Numbered from the stretch's first letter, positions 28,152 through 37,091 are shown. The stretch: DNA of 64,000 bases from Promethearchaeia archaeon (GCA_029856155.1 JAHQWL010000092.1:1-64000), one strand, 5' to 3'. The notes: generated by a model from the sequence alone, not told the origin. Numbers and translations are program-made.

Positions 28152-28796
28152 TCATTTAAATATTGAATTAAATATTGTTTTTTCTATTTTTCTAATATGC
28201 TCGGTGATTGCACTTTGAGAAATGCCGAAATGTTCTGCTAAATCTGAGGAATTAATCTTACGGGGTATTTCAAAATATCCATTCTCTACTGCGTAATATA
28301 TTATTTCTTTTTGACGCTCAGTTAATAACAGAGAAAGATGTTTCGCATCTGGAACAATTGTAGAGATGTTAAGTATTTTAAAATCATTTCCATATCTATT
28401 TACTTGATCTTCTATGAGTTGATCAATGGTATCAACATCAGCTATCATAGACGTGATTAATTGATTGCCTTCCTTAATTAAAGGCGGTTCTATCAAGATA
28501 TTAAGGTTTGAGAATAGTTGTTTCATCTCATCGACCCACTGATGTTTAATAATACAAACATACTCTTTTTTATTTTTATCTTCTGCTATAACTTCTATAT
28601 AATCAATTCCAAATTGGCCCTCTAGCTCTTTAGGATGAAAATTAGGGTCTTTAAATTTAAGCTTATTAGTACCATACATCATATTTTCGCTTAATCGATG
28701 AACTTGAACTAATTCATAACCATCAAGTAAATCGAATAATTCTTTATATTCATCCGGAAGAGGAGCTTTATATACAAGCTTTTTTAGTCGTTTCAT
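28152..28796 (-). CDS. HTH_10 (Bat-like) transcription regulator, paralogue 1
   Basis: A 214-residue archaeal regulator. The C terminus LTERQKEIIYYAVENGYFEIPR...HFGISQSAITEHIRKIE is the HTH_10 DNA-binding domain of bacterioopsin-activator-type proteins; the N-terminal 150 residues form an uncharacterised sensor-like domain. Two close paralogues are encoded at 33.6 and 53.0 kb. It is transcribed divergently from MttB paralogue 2, with a palindromic operator between them, so it probably controls both that operon and itself. Whether the regulator senses a methylated substrate is inference. Confidence 0.82.
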   Translation of the reverse strand: MKRLKKLVYKAPLPDEYKELFDLLDGYELVQVHRLSENMMYGTNKLKFKDPNFHPKELEGQFGIDYIEVIAEDKNKKEYVCIIKHQWVDEMKQLFSNLNILIEPPLIKEGNQLITSMIADVDTIDQLIEDQVNRYGNDFKILNISTIVPDAKHLSLLLTERQKEIIYYAVENGYFEIPRKINSSDLAEHFGISQSAITEHIRKIEKTIFNSIFK

Positions 28797-28835
28797 AGTT
28801 TAGAATTTATCTAAAAAATAAAGATATTTATAATT

Positions 28836-28851
28836 GCTTGTGTTCGCAAGC
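28836..28851. promoter_or_regulatory. Palindromic operator GCTTGTGTTCGCAAGC between divergent genes
   Basis: GCTTG-N6-CAAGC palindrome centred between an HTH_10 regulator (start 28796) and MttB paralogue 2 (start 28925). On the regulator side a TATA-like TTATAAATAT (reading the minus strand) begins about 3 nt from the palindrome; on the other side lies an A/T-rich ATAATAAATTTTTG. The layout suits one site serving both promoters. Confidence 0.7.
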
Positions 28852-28924
28852 ATAATAAATTTTTGTCAAACAAATTTTATAACTTTGCTTCTATACTTAA
28901 TAGAAAAAAAATCATAAAATTGAG

Positions 28925-30448
28925 ATGATTATTATTAGAGAAGGAGAAAAAGTAAAATTTCCAAGTTATGATAAATTACTACGGCTAGCAACAGAAGAAC
29001 AATTAAAACTTTTTGATTCGGCAGCTTATAGAATTCTGAGTGAAATGGGTGTGCATATTGATGATAAGGAAGCTATCGAGTATTTTAAAGATACTCCCGT
29101 CGAAATTGATGAGAAAGAGCTCATTTTTAGATTTCCTGAGTACTGGGTTCGGGAAATGATCGCAAAGGCGCCATCTTCATACGTTCTTGCGGGTCGTAAT
29201 CCCAAAAATGATTTACCAATTACAGGTCCCAAAAGAGATTATTATATCTTACCTGCAGCAGGAGCAACGAAACAATACAAATGGAATGAATCGTTAGATC
29301 AATGGGAATCTAGTATAACTGATTTCAACGATGTATATGAAAGTACTAAGATGATGGATGCAATTGATACGTATGAAGGACTATCTAATAGTATAGTTGA
29401 AGATGTCAAATCTTCTCATGCAGGACTTCCAGCAGAACTACATGCTGCGTACGCAAAGTGGAAAGGAACATCTAAATTCATAGGACCAATTGCTATAACA
29501 GAAGGGGGTACTGCTGAATGGGATTATCTTGCACAGATGGCAGCGGAAGTTCAAGGTGGTTATGATGAGTTTCGAAAACGCCCCATAATAGGCTGTTTAC
29601 CTACAGCTATTGGACCATTGACTTCTACACGACAGAATTTTTGGGCAATGGTGGGAGGAGCAAAACATCATATACCTAGCTTTCCATATTGGGGGGGCAC
29701 AGCTCCATTCACTGCACCTGCAACTCCAGCGTCACAAATAGCTTTATCACTGGCATGTACTCATTATGGAATTGCCGTGTCGCAATATTTGTCTCCTGGA
29801 ACAGCTGCACTGCCCTGGGTAATATGTACAGCAGTTGATCCGAATTCCGGACAACTAGCTCAAGCTCCAATGTTTTTACTAACTCATGGAATTGGAAATC
29901 AAGTGTACCAAGATTTATATGGTATTGCTACATTTGGATGTGCCCATGCCTTAAATGGTTCCTTAGAAGAAGTTGCTACTGGCTGGATGACAAATCTACT
30001 TACATTGACTCTTATGGGTTTGAATGTTCTTCAATTTGGAGGCCCTCCAAATGCATTTATGTGGGAAGCCTTACCGATGGGTGAATCAATCGTTAATTAT
30101 GTAAAACAATTTTTATTCAATATGAATAATAGCTTATTTCCTGAGGATGAGGATGCCTTGTCACTTAAAACAATTCTGGAAGTGGGACCAAAAGGAAGAT
30201 TTGCTACTCATCCACATACCTTAAAATATATTGATCCCAAGAAGGGATTATATTGGTATTCTAAAGATTGGATTCATGAACATTCGGATCAGTGGTTAGC
30301 AAAAGGAGGAAAACGTTGGGCATATGACACTTGTAGAGAACGATTGAAAGAGTTGGCAAAGCACGAACCTGAACCTTTAGGAAAGGATGTTGAGGAACGA
30401 CTTCAGTCAATATTGAAAGAAGCAGATGAGGAATTAGCATTATTCTAA
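28925..30448 (+). CDS. Non-pyrrolysine MttB-family methyltransferase, paralogue 2
   Basis: A 507-residue MttB-family protein with no in-frame TAG. It shares the family blocks (LSEMGVHIDDKEAIEYFK, AAEVQGGYDEF, TSTRQNFWAMVGGAKHH, THPHTLKYIDPKKG) but differs substantially from paralogues 1 and 3 in the central substrate-facing region, suggesting a different methylated amine. It starts the operon with a corrinoid protein (17 nt gap, GAGGTG ribosome binding site) and an SCP2-like protein. It likely methylates that corrinoid protein. Confidence 0.87.
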   Translation: MIIIREGEKVKFPSYDKLLRLATEEQLKLFDSAAYRILSEMGVHIDDKEAIEYFKDTPVEIDEKELIFRFPEYWVREMIAKAPSSYVLAGRNPKNDLPITGPKRDYYILPAAGATKQYKWNESLDQWESSITDFNDVYESTKMMDAIDTYEGLSNSIVEDVKSSHAGLPAELHAAYAKWKGTSKFIGPIAITEGGTAEWDYLAQMAAEVQGGYDEFRKRPIIGCLPTAIGPLTSTRQNFWAMVGGAKHHIPSFPYWGGTAPFTAPATPASQIALSLACTHYGIAVSQYLSPGTAALPWVICTAVDPNSGQLAQAPMFLLTHGIGNQVYQDLYGIATFGCAHALNGSLEEVATGWMTNLLTLTLMGLNVLQFGGPPNAFMWEALPMGESIVNYVKQFLFNMNNSLFPEDEDALSLKTILEVGPKGRFATHPHTLKYIDPKKGLYWYSKDWIHEHSDQWLAKGGKRWAYDTCRERLKELAKHEPEPLGKDVEERLQSILKEADEELALF

Positions 30449-30465
30449 AGCGAGGTGAATAAAAA

Positions 30466-31134
30466 ATGGCAAGTAAAGAAGAAATCATTAATGGAATGAA
30501 AGACGCTATTATAACCTACAATAAAGCACAATGTTTAGAGCTCGCCAAGCAAGGGATTGCAGAAAAAGTAAAATCTTTAGAATTAATACAAGAAGGACTA
30601 ACTCCTGCAATACAGGAACTCGGAGAGAAATTCGGAAGAGGTGAGATTGCTCTTCCATATCTCATGGTGGGCGCAGAAGCTATGCAAGAAGCTCTTAATT
30701 ACATCTTGGAAACCATGCCTAAAGGAGAATATAAACCGAAAGCAAAAATGGTACTCGGGACCGTAAAAGGAGATATTCATGATTTAGGAATTAGTATCGT
30801 AGAAGCTGTGTTTCAAGCTAATGGAATCCAAGTGTATAATCTCGGTCGCGATAATCCCAAAGAAAAGTTTGTGGAAAAGGCAGAAGCTGAAGAGGCAGAC
30901 ATTATCGGTACGTCAGCCTTGCTCACAGGTACTATGTTCGAGCAGAAAGTTGTTATCGAATATTTAAAGAAGCAAGGACTCCGAGACAAATATATCTATC
31001 TGATTGGAGGAGGTGCTTGTCCTTCCAGCGAATGGTGTGATGAGATCGGTGCAGATGGATGGGCTACTGATGTTATGCTCGGGCTCGATGCTGCTAAAAA
31101 AGCTTTAGCAGAAAAGAAGGGAATAGAAATTTAA
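30466..31134 (+). CDS. Methyltransferase corrinoid protein, copy 1
   Basis: A 222-residue MttC/MtgC-like protein. The N-terminal helical cap (1-90, with GMKDAIITYNK and LTPAIQELGEKFGRGEIALPYLMVGAE) is followed by the B12-binding Rossmann domain: D103-x-H105-x-x-G108 in GTVKGDIHDLG, TSALLTGT and LIGGGACP. H105 is the expected cobalt ligand. It would accept a methyl group from the MttB protein just upstream and pass it to an MtrH-type enzyme. It differs from copy 2 (36 kb) at only about eight residues. Confidence 0.92.
   Translation: MASKEEIINGMKDAIITYNKAQCLELAKQGIAEKVKSLELIQEGLTPAIQELGEKFGRGEIALPYLMVGAEAMQEALNYILETMPKGEYKPKAKMVLGTVKGDIHDLGISIVEAVFQANGIQVYNLGRDNPKEKFVEKAEAEEADIIGTSALLTGTMFEQKVVIEYLKKQGLRDKYIYLIGGGACPSSEWCDEIGADGWATDVMLGLDAAKKALAEKKGIEI
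30721..30818 (+). repeat. 98-bp segment identical to 36248-36345
   Basis: Within the corrinoid gene, this stretch is identical base for base to the same part of the second corrinoid gene. The following 60-70 bases differ at only two positions, whereas the flanking parts of both genes show many synonymous differences. This patchy identity suggests recent gene conversion over the B12-binding motif. Confidence 0.65.
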
Positions 31135-31187
31135 ATTTTATTTTTTTATAAATAAATAATAAAAATGATAAAAAAGTAATGTAAAAG

Positions 31188-31520
31188 ATGGTTGATGTAC
31201 AAGAAGGATTTGAATTAATGAAGAAATATTTTAAACCAGAAGTTGCTAAAGAATTTAAGAAGAAAGTGGCTGTTCAATATAATATTAAAGGTCCAGGTGG
31301 AGGTACATGGCAAGTAATCTTTGACAGTGGTAATATGGATATTGTTGAAGGAGAGAAGGAAAATGCTATTCTTAAATTTAACTATGACGCTGTAGAGAGC
31401 TTTATAGGCATTCAAAAAGGAGAGATTGATGGTATACAAGCATATACTATGGGAAAACTCCAAATCGAGGGCCCTATACCTCTAGCTCAAAAACTTGCAG
31501 ACATTTTTAAACGTGAATAG
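31188..31520 (+). CDS. SCP2-like sterol/lipid-binding fold protein
   Basis: A 110-residue single-domain protein with the SCP2 pattern: GGGTWQVIFDSGNMDIVEGEKENAILKFNYDAVESFIGI followed by a short C-terminal IEGPIPLAQKLADIF helix. SCP2 domains hold hydrophobic ligands. It is the third gene of the MttB-corrinoid-SCP2 operon and has a close relative in the second block (36.7 kb), so the association is conserved within this genome. It may bind a hydrophobic methylated substrate or act as a corrinoid partner; this is inference. Confidence 0.75.
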   Translation: MVDVQEGFELMKKYFKPEVAKEFKKKVAVQYNIKGPGGGTWQVIFDSGNMDIVEGEKENAILKFNYDAVESFIGIQKGEIDGIQAYTMGKLQIEGPIPLAQKLADIFKRE

Positions 31521-31685
31521 TAAAATATTTATCAATTTTTTTTATTTTTTTGATTTTAAAACCCTAATTTTTAAGGCAAGACGTTTACATTTTTCGAGAT
31601 TAGTTTTTGAATAATTAATGAGAAATTTAAACAAAAAAAGTGAAATTTCAAGAATTTAATAGTAAAAATATTTAAGTTACCTATT

Positions 31686-32591
31686 TTAGTTGATTTTAAA
31701 TACAGGATGAGTTGGAGGAGGCATCTTACCTTCATCGAACAATAATTGAGAATGAGCAGCTTTAATGAATGCAACGTTAGGATATACTAAATTTGCTAAT
31801 TGAATAGGACCATAGAATATGAAGTCTGCTCCCGCTGCTAAAGTAATCGTTGAGGCAACTACTTTTATATATTTTTTGATATGCCCAAATTTAGTAACCA
31901 AATTTATCCAGGAATCTGCTAAATTTTGTCCTGCAGTTCCAGCAGGATATCCATACTTATTTTTTACTTCGTCAATCGTATTAAGAGCAATCCCTAAGGA
32001 TGTAAAGTCAATAATACATGTATCAATTAGAAAGTTATTTTTTTTAAAATTGTAAGACAAAGCTTTTTTTATGAGTTTATCAGTAATTTCCATTCGAGCT
32101 TCAGTTGTCCAGCATTGTGATTCAATAGGAAGAAGAAAAAATGTTTCAATGTCCGTTTGACTTAATAGTTCAAATTCTTCATCATAAGAAGAGGAGGTAA
32201 TTGTATTATATACAACCTCTTTATCTAATCCATGTTCAATAAGATAATTTAGCATTGGTTGCTTAACTTCCCAATAAGGGGCGTCCACAAGAACGGGAGT
32301 ATCGGTAACTGAAAAAACAAAATCTAAAATAGGTTGAATTGATTCCTTAAAAGAAAGAATAACATCGAGTAAGGGTATCAAGCCTGTTTTATCTGCTAAC
32401 TCCTCTTGCTCTTTAATTAATTTTTCAGCATATTCTTTGTTTATTTGACCTTTTCTCTCATCCCTAAAGATTTTTTTCTGCTTTAAGTAAAATATAGTAC
32501 CCGCTAAAGCAGTGGGCACGCTTCTCGGATCTCCACCCACTATATATTTTCCTATCTTGTATGACTTTTGTTCTACGTTATATTTAAACAT
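31686..32591 (-). CDS. MtrH-family methyltransferase, paralogue 2
   Basis: A 301-residue protein related to tetrahydromethanopterin S-methyltransferase subunit H, which transfers a methyl group between a corrinoid protein and a pterin. The start MFKYNVEQKSYKIGKY matches its tandem neighbour; an apparent N-terminal extension (to 32747) has no homology and overlaps the upstream gene, so it is rejected. It lies 28 nt behind paralogue 1 and is more than half identical to it. No other Mtr subunits or methyl-CoM reductase genes are nearby, so these act with soluble corrinoid proteins. Confidence 0.85.
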   Translation of the reverse strand: MFKYNVEQKSYKIGKYIVGGDPRSVPTALAGTIFYLKQKKIFRDERKGQINKEYAEKLIKEQEELADKTGLIPLLDVILSFKESIQPILDFVFSVTDTPVLVDAPYWEVKQPMLNYLIEHGLDKEVVYNTITSSSYDEEFELLSQTDIETFFLLPIESQCWTTEARMEITDKLIKKALSYNFKKNNFLIDTCIIDFTSLGIALNTIDEVKNKYGYPAGTAGQNLADSWINLVTKFGHIKKYIKVVASTITLAAGADFIFYGPIQLANLVYPNVAFIKAAHSQLLFDEGKMPPPTHPVFKIN

Positions 32592-32619
32592 CGGTTTAAA
32601 ACAATTGATATCTTGAATT

Positions 32620-33525
32620 TTATCCAATTTTAAACACTGGATGATTTGTCGGAGCCATTTTTCCTTCATCGAACAATAGTTGTGAATGCGCAGCTTTGAT
32701 GAATGCAACATTAGGGTATATGATGTTCGCATGCTGCACAGGACCATATAGTAAAAAGTCAGCTCCCGCTCCTAAAGTAATACTTGAAGCAACCACTGTC
32801 GCGTATTTTTTAATATCGCCAAATTTCGCTTTTAAATTTCTCCACGTATCCACAGCGTTGTGCGCACCAGATCCTACAGGATATCCATATTTATTCTTTA
32901 CTTCATACATCGCGCTCATTGCTAAACCTAATGATGTAACATCCACAACAGCAGTATCAATTAAGAAGTTATGGTCTGCAAAATTAGCTTCTGTTGCTTT
33001 TTTAACGAGATTACCGATTACGTCCATTCTTGCTTGAGTAGTCCAATTCTTTGATTCCATTCCTAAAAGAATGAAATTTCTGATATTACTTTCAGTTAAT
33101 AAATTATATTCCTCCTCATTGGATTCTGGTGTGAGTGAATTATAAATGATTCTGTCTTGAATCCCCATTTCTTTAACATAGTTTAGTGCATTTATTTTTA
33201 CATCTTGCGTTGGTGCATCTAATATAATAGGAACGTCGGTGACATCTACTACAAAATCAAGAATGGGTTTAATAGATGCTTCATAGGATAAAATTACATC
33301 TAATCCGGGAGTTAAGCCTGTTTTATCTGCCATATCTTCCTGATCTTTAACTAATTTTTCTGCGAAATCCTTGATTATTTCTCCTTTAGACTCATCCCTA
33401 AAAATTCCTTTTTGGCGTAAGTAGAAAATCGTTCCGATTACCGCTGTCGGGACTTCTCTTGTATCTCCACCTATTGTATATTTTCCTATATTATAAGATT
33501 TTTGCTCGACGTTATATTTGAACAT
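32620..33525 (-). CDS. MtrH-family methyltransferase, paralogue 1
   Basis: A 301-residue MtrH homologue that would move the methyl group from the corrinoid protein to tetrahydrofolate or tetrahydromethanopterin (the acceptor cannot be told). ATG 33525 is preceded by a GGAG ribosome binding site; the upstream ATG at 33543 would place that site inside the gene. Characteristic stretches are GTIFYLRQKGIFRD, ADKTGLTPGLDVI, NFLIDTAVVDVTSLG and LLYGPVQHANIIYPNVAF. A GCTTG-N6-CAAGC palindrome lies about 70 bp upstream. It heads a two-gene unit with its tandem paralogue. Confidence 0.88.
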   Translation of the reverse strand: MFKYNVEQKSYNIGKYTIGGDTREVPTAVIGTIFYLRQKGIFRDESKGEIIKDFAEKLVKDQEDMADKTGLTPGLDVILSYEASIKPILDFVVDVTDVPIILDAPTQDVKINALNYVKEMGIQDRIIYNSLTPESNEEEYNLLTESNIRNFILLGMESKNWTTQARMDVIGNLVKKATEANFADHNFLIDTAVVDVTSLGLAMSAMYEVKNKYGYPVGSGAHNAVDTWRNLKAKFGDIKKYATVVASSITLGAGADFLLYGPVQHANIIYPNVAFIKAAHSQLLFDEGKMAPTNHPVFKIG

Positions 33526-33594
33526 TATATTTACTCCTTGCAATTAACAAATAATATTATTTTGCGAAAATGAATCACCTTATTTTTAATTTCA

Positions 33595-33610
33595 GCTTGT
33601 TATTTCAAGC
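33595..33610. promoter_or_regulatory. Palindromic operator upstream of the mtrH pair
   Basis: GCTTGTTATTTCAAGC is the exact reverse complement of the operator found at 37954 and 46805. Read on the minus strand it is followed 4 nt later by a TATA-like ATTAAAAATA and, about 70 bp downstream, by the start of the first mtrH gene. It therefore most likely controls the mtrH pair. Confidence 0.72.
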
Positions 33611-33638
33611 ATCATTAAATTCTACTCTTTTCAAAATT

Positions 33639-34283
33639 TTACTTGAATATAGAAAAAAAAATAGTCCTCTCAATTTTTCGCAAGTGTTCACAAAATGCAC
33701 TTTTAGAAATACCAAAATGATTAGCTATAGTTTCAGAATTAGTTTTACGAGGGATATCATAGTATCCGTGTTCCACTGAATAATAAATAATCTCTTTTTG
33801 TCTTTCTGTTAAGAGTAAATTTAAATTACTCCTATTAGGCTGCACAGAATTGATACTTAAAATTTTGTAGTTATCGCCGTAAATATTTTTCTGTAAATCA
33901 ATAATTGTATCGATATTTGCACCAGGTGTAATATAAGTTATGATTAAAGAATCATCTTCCATAATAATCGGAGGTTCAATTAGGATTTCAGAAACCTTAA
34001 AAAAATTGCGAAGTTCCTCATACCAGCGATGCTTAACAAGACAAATAAATTCATTTTTCTGGGTATCTTTTGCTAAAATTTCGATAAATTCAATTCCAAA
34101 TTTATTTTGAAGATTCTTGGGGTTAAAATCTTTATTTTTAAATTTAAATCGCTGAGTCGCATAGATATGAATATCATCAAACCGGTGAATTTGAAGTAAT
34201 TCATATTTTGTTAATAAATCAAAAAAGTCTTGATAACTAGGGTTAATTGGGATTTTGAGGACAATTTTTTTCAATTTTTTCAT
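33639..34283 (-). CDS. HTH_10 (Bat-like) transcription regulator, paralogue 2
   Basis: A 214-residue regulator with the same layout as the protein at 28.2 kb: an uncharacterised N-terminal domain beginning MKKLKKIVLKIPINPSYQ and a C-terminal HTH_10 domain (LTERQKEIIYYSVEHGYYDIPR...HFGISKSAFCEHLRKIE). It is divergently transcribed from MttB paralogue 3, repeating the arrangement of the first block. In the shared intergenic region only a half site (CAAGC at 34370) is followed by a TATA-like element, so the operator there is weak or different. Confidence 0.82.
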   Translation of the reverse strand: MKKLKKIVLKIPINPSYQDFFDLLTKYELLQIHRFDDIHIYATQRFKFKNKDFNPKNLQNKFGIEFIEILAKDTQKNEFICLVKHRWYEELRNFFKVSEILIEPPIIMEDDSLIITYITPGANIDTIIDLQKNIYGDNYKILSINSVQPNRSNLNLLLTERQKEIIYYSVEHGYYDIPRKTNSETIANHFGISKSAFCEHLRKIERTIFFSIFK

Positions 34284-34460
34284 ATTATTCAGATATATTT
34301 TAGTTCGGATATGTGATTTCTATTCATAAGCATTAATTAACTGATCTGATAACCTAAGACCCAACGAGTCAAGCACAATTAATATAAATTTATGAATTTT
34401 AAATAAATTGCTATTTTTCAAATCTATTTTAAAGAAATATAATTAAAAAGGGAATAATAA

Positions 34461-35975
34461 ATGAGAGAAGGAGAAAGAGTAAAATATCCTAAAATGAATC
34501 GAATGTGGCGTATCGCATCTAAAGAAGATTTAGAGAGAATCGATAATGCTGCATATCACATTTTAAGTGAAATGGGAGTTTTTATCGATGATAAAGATTG
34601 TATCGAATACTTAAAAGATACTCCATTAGAAATTGATGAAAAGGAACTCATTGTGAAATTTCCAGAATTTTGGGTACGCGAGATGATCGCAAAAGCTCCA
34701 AAATCATATATACTTGCTGCTAGGGATCCTAATAATGATTTATTACTATCAAGTTACCACGACGATTTTTATAACTTATTTACGAGTGGTTCGACGAAAA
34801 TGTATCTTTGGAATGAGCAAACAAATCAATGGGACTCTAGAATTCCCGGTGAAGAAGATGTAATTAGAGGATTTAGGATGATTGATGCTGTGGATGCTTA
34901 TGATGGATTTTTTGGTACACCCGTGGAAGATGTGAAACGAACAAATCAAGGGCTTCCCGCTGAGCTTCATACTACCTATAATAAAATGAAATGGTCTACA
35001 AAACATGGTGGAGTATGTGCGATCACCGAAGGAGGATTAAACGAATGGGACTATGTCGGTAAACTTGCCGCTGAAGTTCAAGGTGGATTTGATGAGTTAA
35101 AAAGACGACCCATAATCGCAGGTTTACCAACCTGCATTGGGCCCATGACTAGTACCCGTCAGAATTTCTGGGCTGCTGTGGGAAGTGCTAAATATCATTT
35201 ACCTACAGTACCTTATTGGGGGGGAACGGCACCATTTACAGCACCCGCAACTGCTCCAGCAATGAATGCAATGGCTTTGGCATGTACGCATTATTGTATA
35301 GCTGTTTCACAATATCTCGATCCTGGAACGGCGGCAGTTCCTTGGCCTAATACTTCACCTGTTGATCCACAATCTGGTCAATTAGCGATAAATCCAATTG
35401 CTACAATGGTACTTGGAATGGGAGGTCAAGTTTATCAAGATTTATATGGTCTTCCTATTGCGGGATGCGCATATTGCTTATCATCATCTTTAGATGAAGC
35501 TGGTGCTACATGGGCATTAAACTTATTAACAGAGTTATTATGGGGAGTGAATGTGCAACAAGTCGGATCCACACCCGGAGCGTTTATGTGGGAAACGATT
35601 CCAATGGGAGAAACATTAGTAAATTATACTAAGCAGTTCTTATTCGAAATGACTGAAGATCTTTTAAATATTGATGAAGAACACTTAGCTTTAGATGTAA
35701 TAAAAGAAACTGGTCCTAAAAAAATGTTCACGACTCATCCTCACACTCTAAAATGGATTGATCCCAAGAGGGGGTTATTCTGGCATGCTAACGACTGGAT
35801 CCATGAACATTCGGATCAATGGCTTGCGAAGGGAGCTAAAACATGGGTTGAAATTTGTCGTGAACGTTTGAAAGAATTAGATAAACATCAACCAGATCCA
35901 CCAATCCCAAAAGATGTAGATGAACGATGTAATGCACTTTTAAAAGAAGCAGATGAGGAACTCGCATTGTTTTAA
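34461..35975 (+). CDS. Non-pyrrolysine MttB-family methyltransferase, paralogue 3
   Basis: A 504-residue MttB-family methyltransferase without in-frame TAG. It is closest in its blocks to paralogue 1 (MREGERVKYPKMNRMWRI, AAEVQGGFDELKRRPIIAGLPTCIG, THPHTLKWIDPKRG), yet it sits in an operon organised like that of paralogue 2: corrinoid protein 17 nt downstream, then an SCP2-like gene and a short-chain dehydrogenase. It likely demethylates a quaternary or tertiary amine and loads the corrinoid protein. Confidence 0.87.
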   Translation: MREGERVKYPKMNRMWRIASKEDLERIDNAAYHILSEMGVFIDDKDCIEYLKDTPLEIDEKELIVKFPEFWVREMIAKAPKSYILAARDPNNDLLLSSYHDDFYNLFTSGSTKMYLWNEQTNQWDSRIPGEEDVIRGFRMIDAVDAYDGFFGTPVEDVKRTNQGLPAELHTTYNKMKWSTKHGGVCAITEGGLNEWDYVGKLAAEVQGGFDELKRRPIIAGLPTCIGPMTSTRQNFWAAVGSAKYHLPTVPYWGGTAPFTAPATAPAMNAMALACTHYCIAVSQYLDPGTAAVPWPNTSPVDPQSGQLAINPIATMVLGMGGQVYQDLYGLPIAGCAYCLSSSLDEAGATWALNLLTELLWGVNVQQVGSTPGAFMWETIPMGETLVNYTKQFLFEMTEDLLNIDEEHLALDVIKETGPKKMFTTHPHTLKWIDPKRGLFWHANDWIHEHSDQWLAKGAKTWVEICRERLKELDKHQPDPPIPKDVDERCNALLKEADEELALF

Positions 35976-35992
35976 AGAGAGGTGAATTATAA

Positions 35993-36661
35993 ATGACAAG
36001 TAAAGAAGAAATAATTAATGGAATGAAAGATGCTATTATAACCTATAACAAGGCAAAATGCTTGGAACTCGCTAAGCAAGGAATAACCGAAAAAGTAAAC
36101 TCTTTAGAATTAATACAAGAAGGATTAACTCCCGCGATACAGGAACTCGGAGAGAAATTCGGGAGAGGCGAAATTGCTCTTCCATACCTCATGGTGGGCG
36201 CGGAAGCGATGCAGGATGCATTAAACTACATCTTAGAAACCATGCCAAAAGGAGAATATAAACCGAAAGCAAAAATGGTACTCGGGACCGTAAAAGGAGA
36301 TATTCATGATTTAGGAATTAGTATCGTAGAAGCTGTGTTTCAAGCGAATGGAATTCAAGTGTATAATCTCGGTCGCGATAATCCCAAAGAAAAGTTTGTG
36401 GAAAAGGCAGAATTAGAAGAAGCAGATATTATTGGCACATCCGCTTTGCTCACAGGCACCATGTTCGAACAGAAAGTTGTTATTGAATACTTGAAAAAGC
36501 AAGGCCTTCGAGACAAGTATATCTACTTGATCGGAGGAGGAGCATGTCCTTCTAGTGAATGGTGCGATGAGATTGGTGCTGATGGATGGGCTACCGATGT
36601 GATGCTCGGACTTGATGCTGCTAAGAAATCATTGGCAGAAAAGAAAGGAATCGAACTTTAA
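35993..36661 (+). CDS. Methyltransferase corrinoid protein, copy 2
   Basis: A 222-residue corrinoid protein with helical cap and B12 domain (GDIHDLG with H105 as cobalt ligand, TSALLTGT, LIGGGACP). It differs from copy 1 by about eight residues only, although the partner MttB proteins are much more divergent; both copies could therefore serve the same downstream MtrH enzymes. It is preceded by a GAGGTG ribosome binding site. Part of the gene is identical in DNA to copy 1 (36248-36345). Confidence 0.92.
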   Translation: MTSKEEIINGMKDAIITYNKAKCLELAKQGITEKVNSLELIQEGLTPAIQELGEKFGRGEIALPYLMVGAEAMQDALNYILETMPKGEYKPKAKMVLGTVKGDIHDLGISIVEAVFQANGIQVYNLGRDNPKEKFVEKAELEEADIIGTSALLTGTMFEQKVVIEYLKKQGLRDKYIYLIGGGACPSSEWCDEIGADGWATDVMLGLDAAKKSLAEKKGIEL

Positions 36662-36725
36662 TTTAATTTTTTTTTTAAATTTAGAATAAATTAATAATAA
36701 AAATAAAAGAGGAATGATATAAAAG

Positions 36726-37058
36726 ATGGTTAATGCACAAGAAGGATTTGAAATAATGAAGAAGAACTTCAAACCAGAAGTTGCCAAGGAGTTTAAGAAA
36801 CGAGTGGTTGTTCAATATAATATAGAAGGTCCTGGTGGTGGGACATGGCAAGTTAGTTTTGATAATGGCAAAATAGAAATTGTAGAAGGAGAGAAAGAAA
36901 AAGCCGTTCTAAAATTTAATTATGATTGCATAGAGAGTTTTGTTGGGATCCAAACAGGAGAAGTGGATGGCATTCAAGCATACACAACGGCCAAATTACG
37001 AATTGAAGGACCCATTGCCCTTGCTCAACAAATCGGAAAGATTTTTGGCGCTGTTTAA
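36726..37058 (+). CDS. SCP2-like sterol/lipid-binding fold protein
   Basis: A 110-residue SCP2-domain protein, clearly paralogous to the one at 31.2 kb (GPGGGTWQVSFDNGKIEIVEGEKEKAVLKFNYDCIESFVGI). Its place directly after an MttB-corrinoid pair is conserved in both blocks. The function is unknown; a hydrophobic ligand cavity is expected from the fold. It is followed 33 nt later by a short-chain dehydrogenase gene. Confidence 0.75.
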   Translation: MVNAQEGFEIMKKNFKPEVAKEFKKRVVVQYNIEGPGGGTWQVSFDNGKIEIVEGEKEKAVLKFNYDCIESFVGIQTGEVDGIQAYTTAKLRIEGPIALAQQIGKIFGAV

Positions 37059-37091
37059 ATCGATTATTAAACGAAGGAGTTGTGATACAAC

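Noticed and set aside
31571..31774. Small reading frame overlapping the end of mtrH paralogue 2
   Set aside because: It resembles an out-of-frame translation of the conserved 3' end of the mtrH genes and is a shadow.
32592..32747. N-terminal extension of the second MtrH protein
   Set aside because: The extra 52 residues have no homology, run through the intergenic gap into the upstream mtrH gene, and the conserved MFKYNVEQKSY start lies at 32591.
34359..34374. Operator copy between regulator paralogue 2 and MttB paralogue 3
   Set aside because: Only a CAAGC half site precedes the TATA-like element; the left arm does not match.
25961..35975. In-frame TAG (pyrrolysine) in the MttB genes
   Set aside because: All three reading frames are continuous over about 505 codons with no internal TAG, so these are the non-pyrrolysine type.
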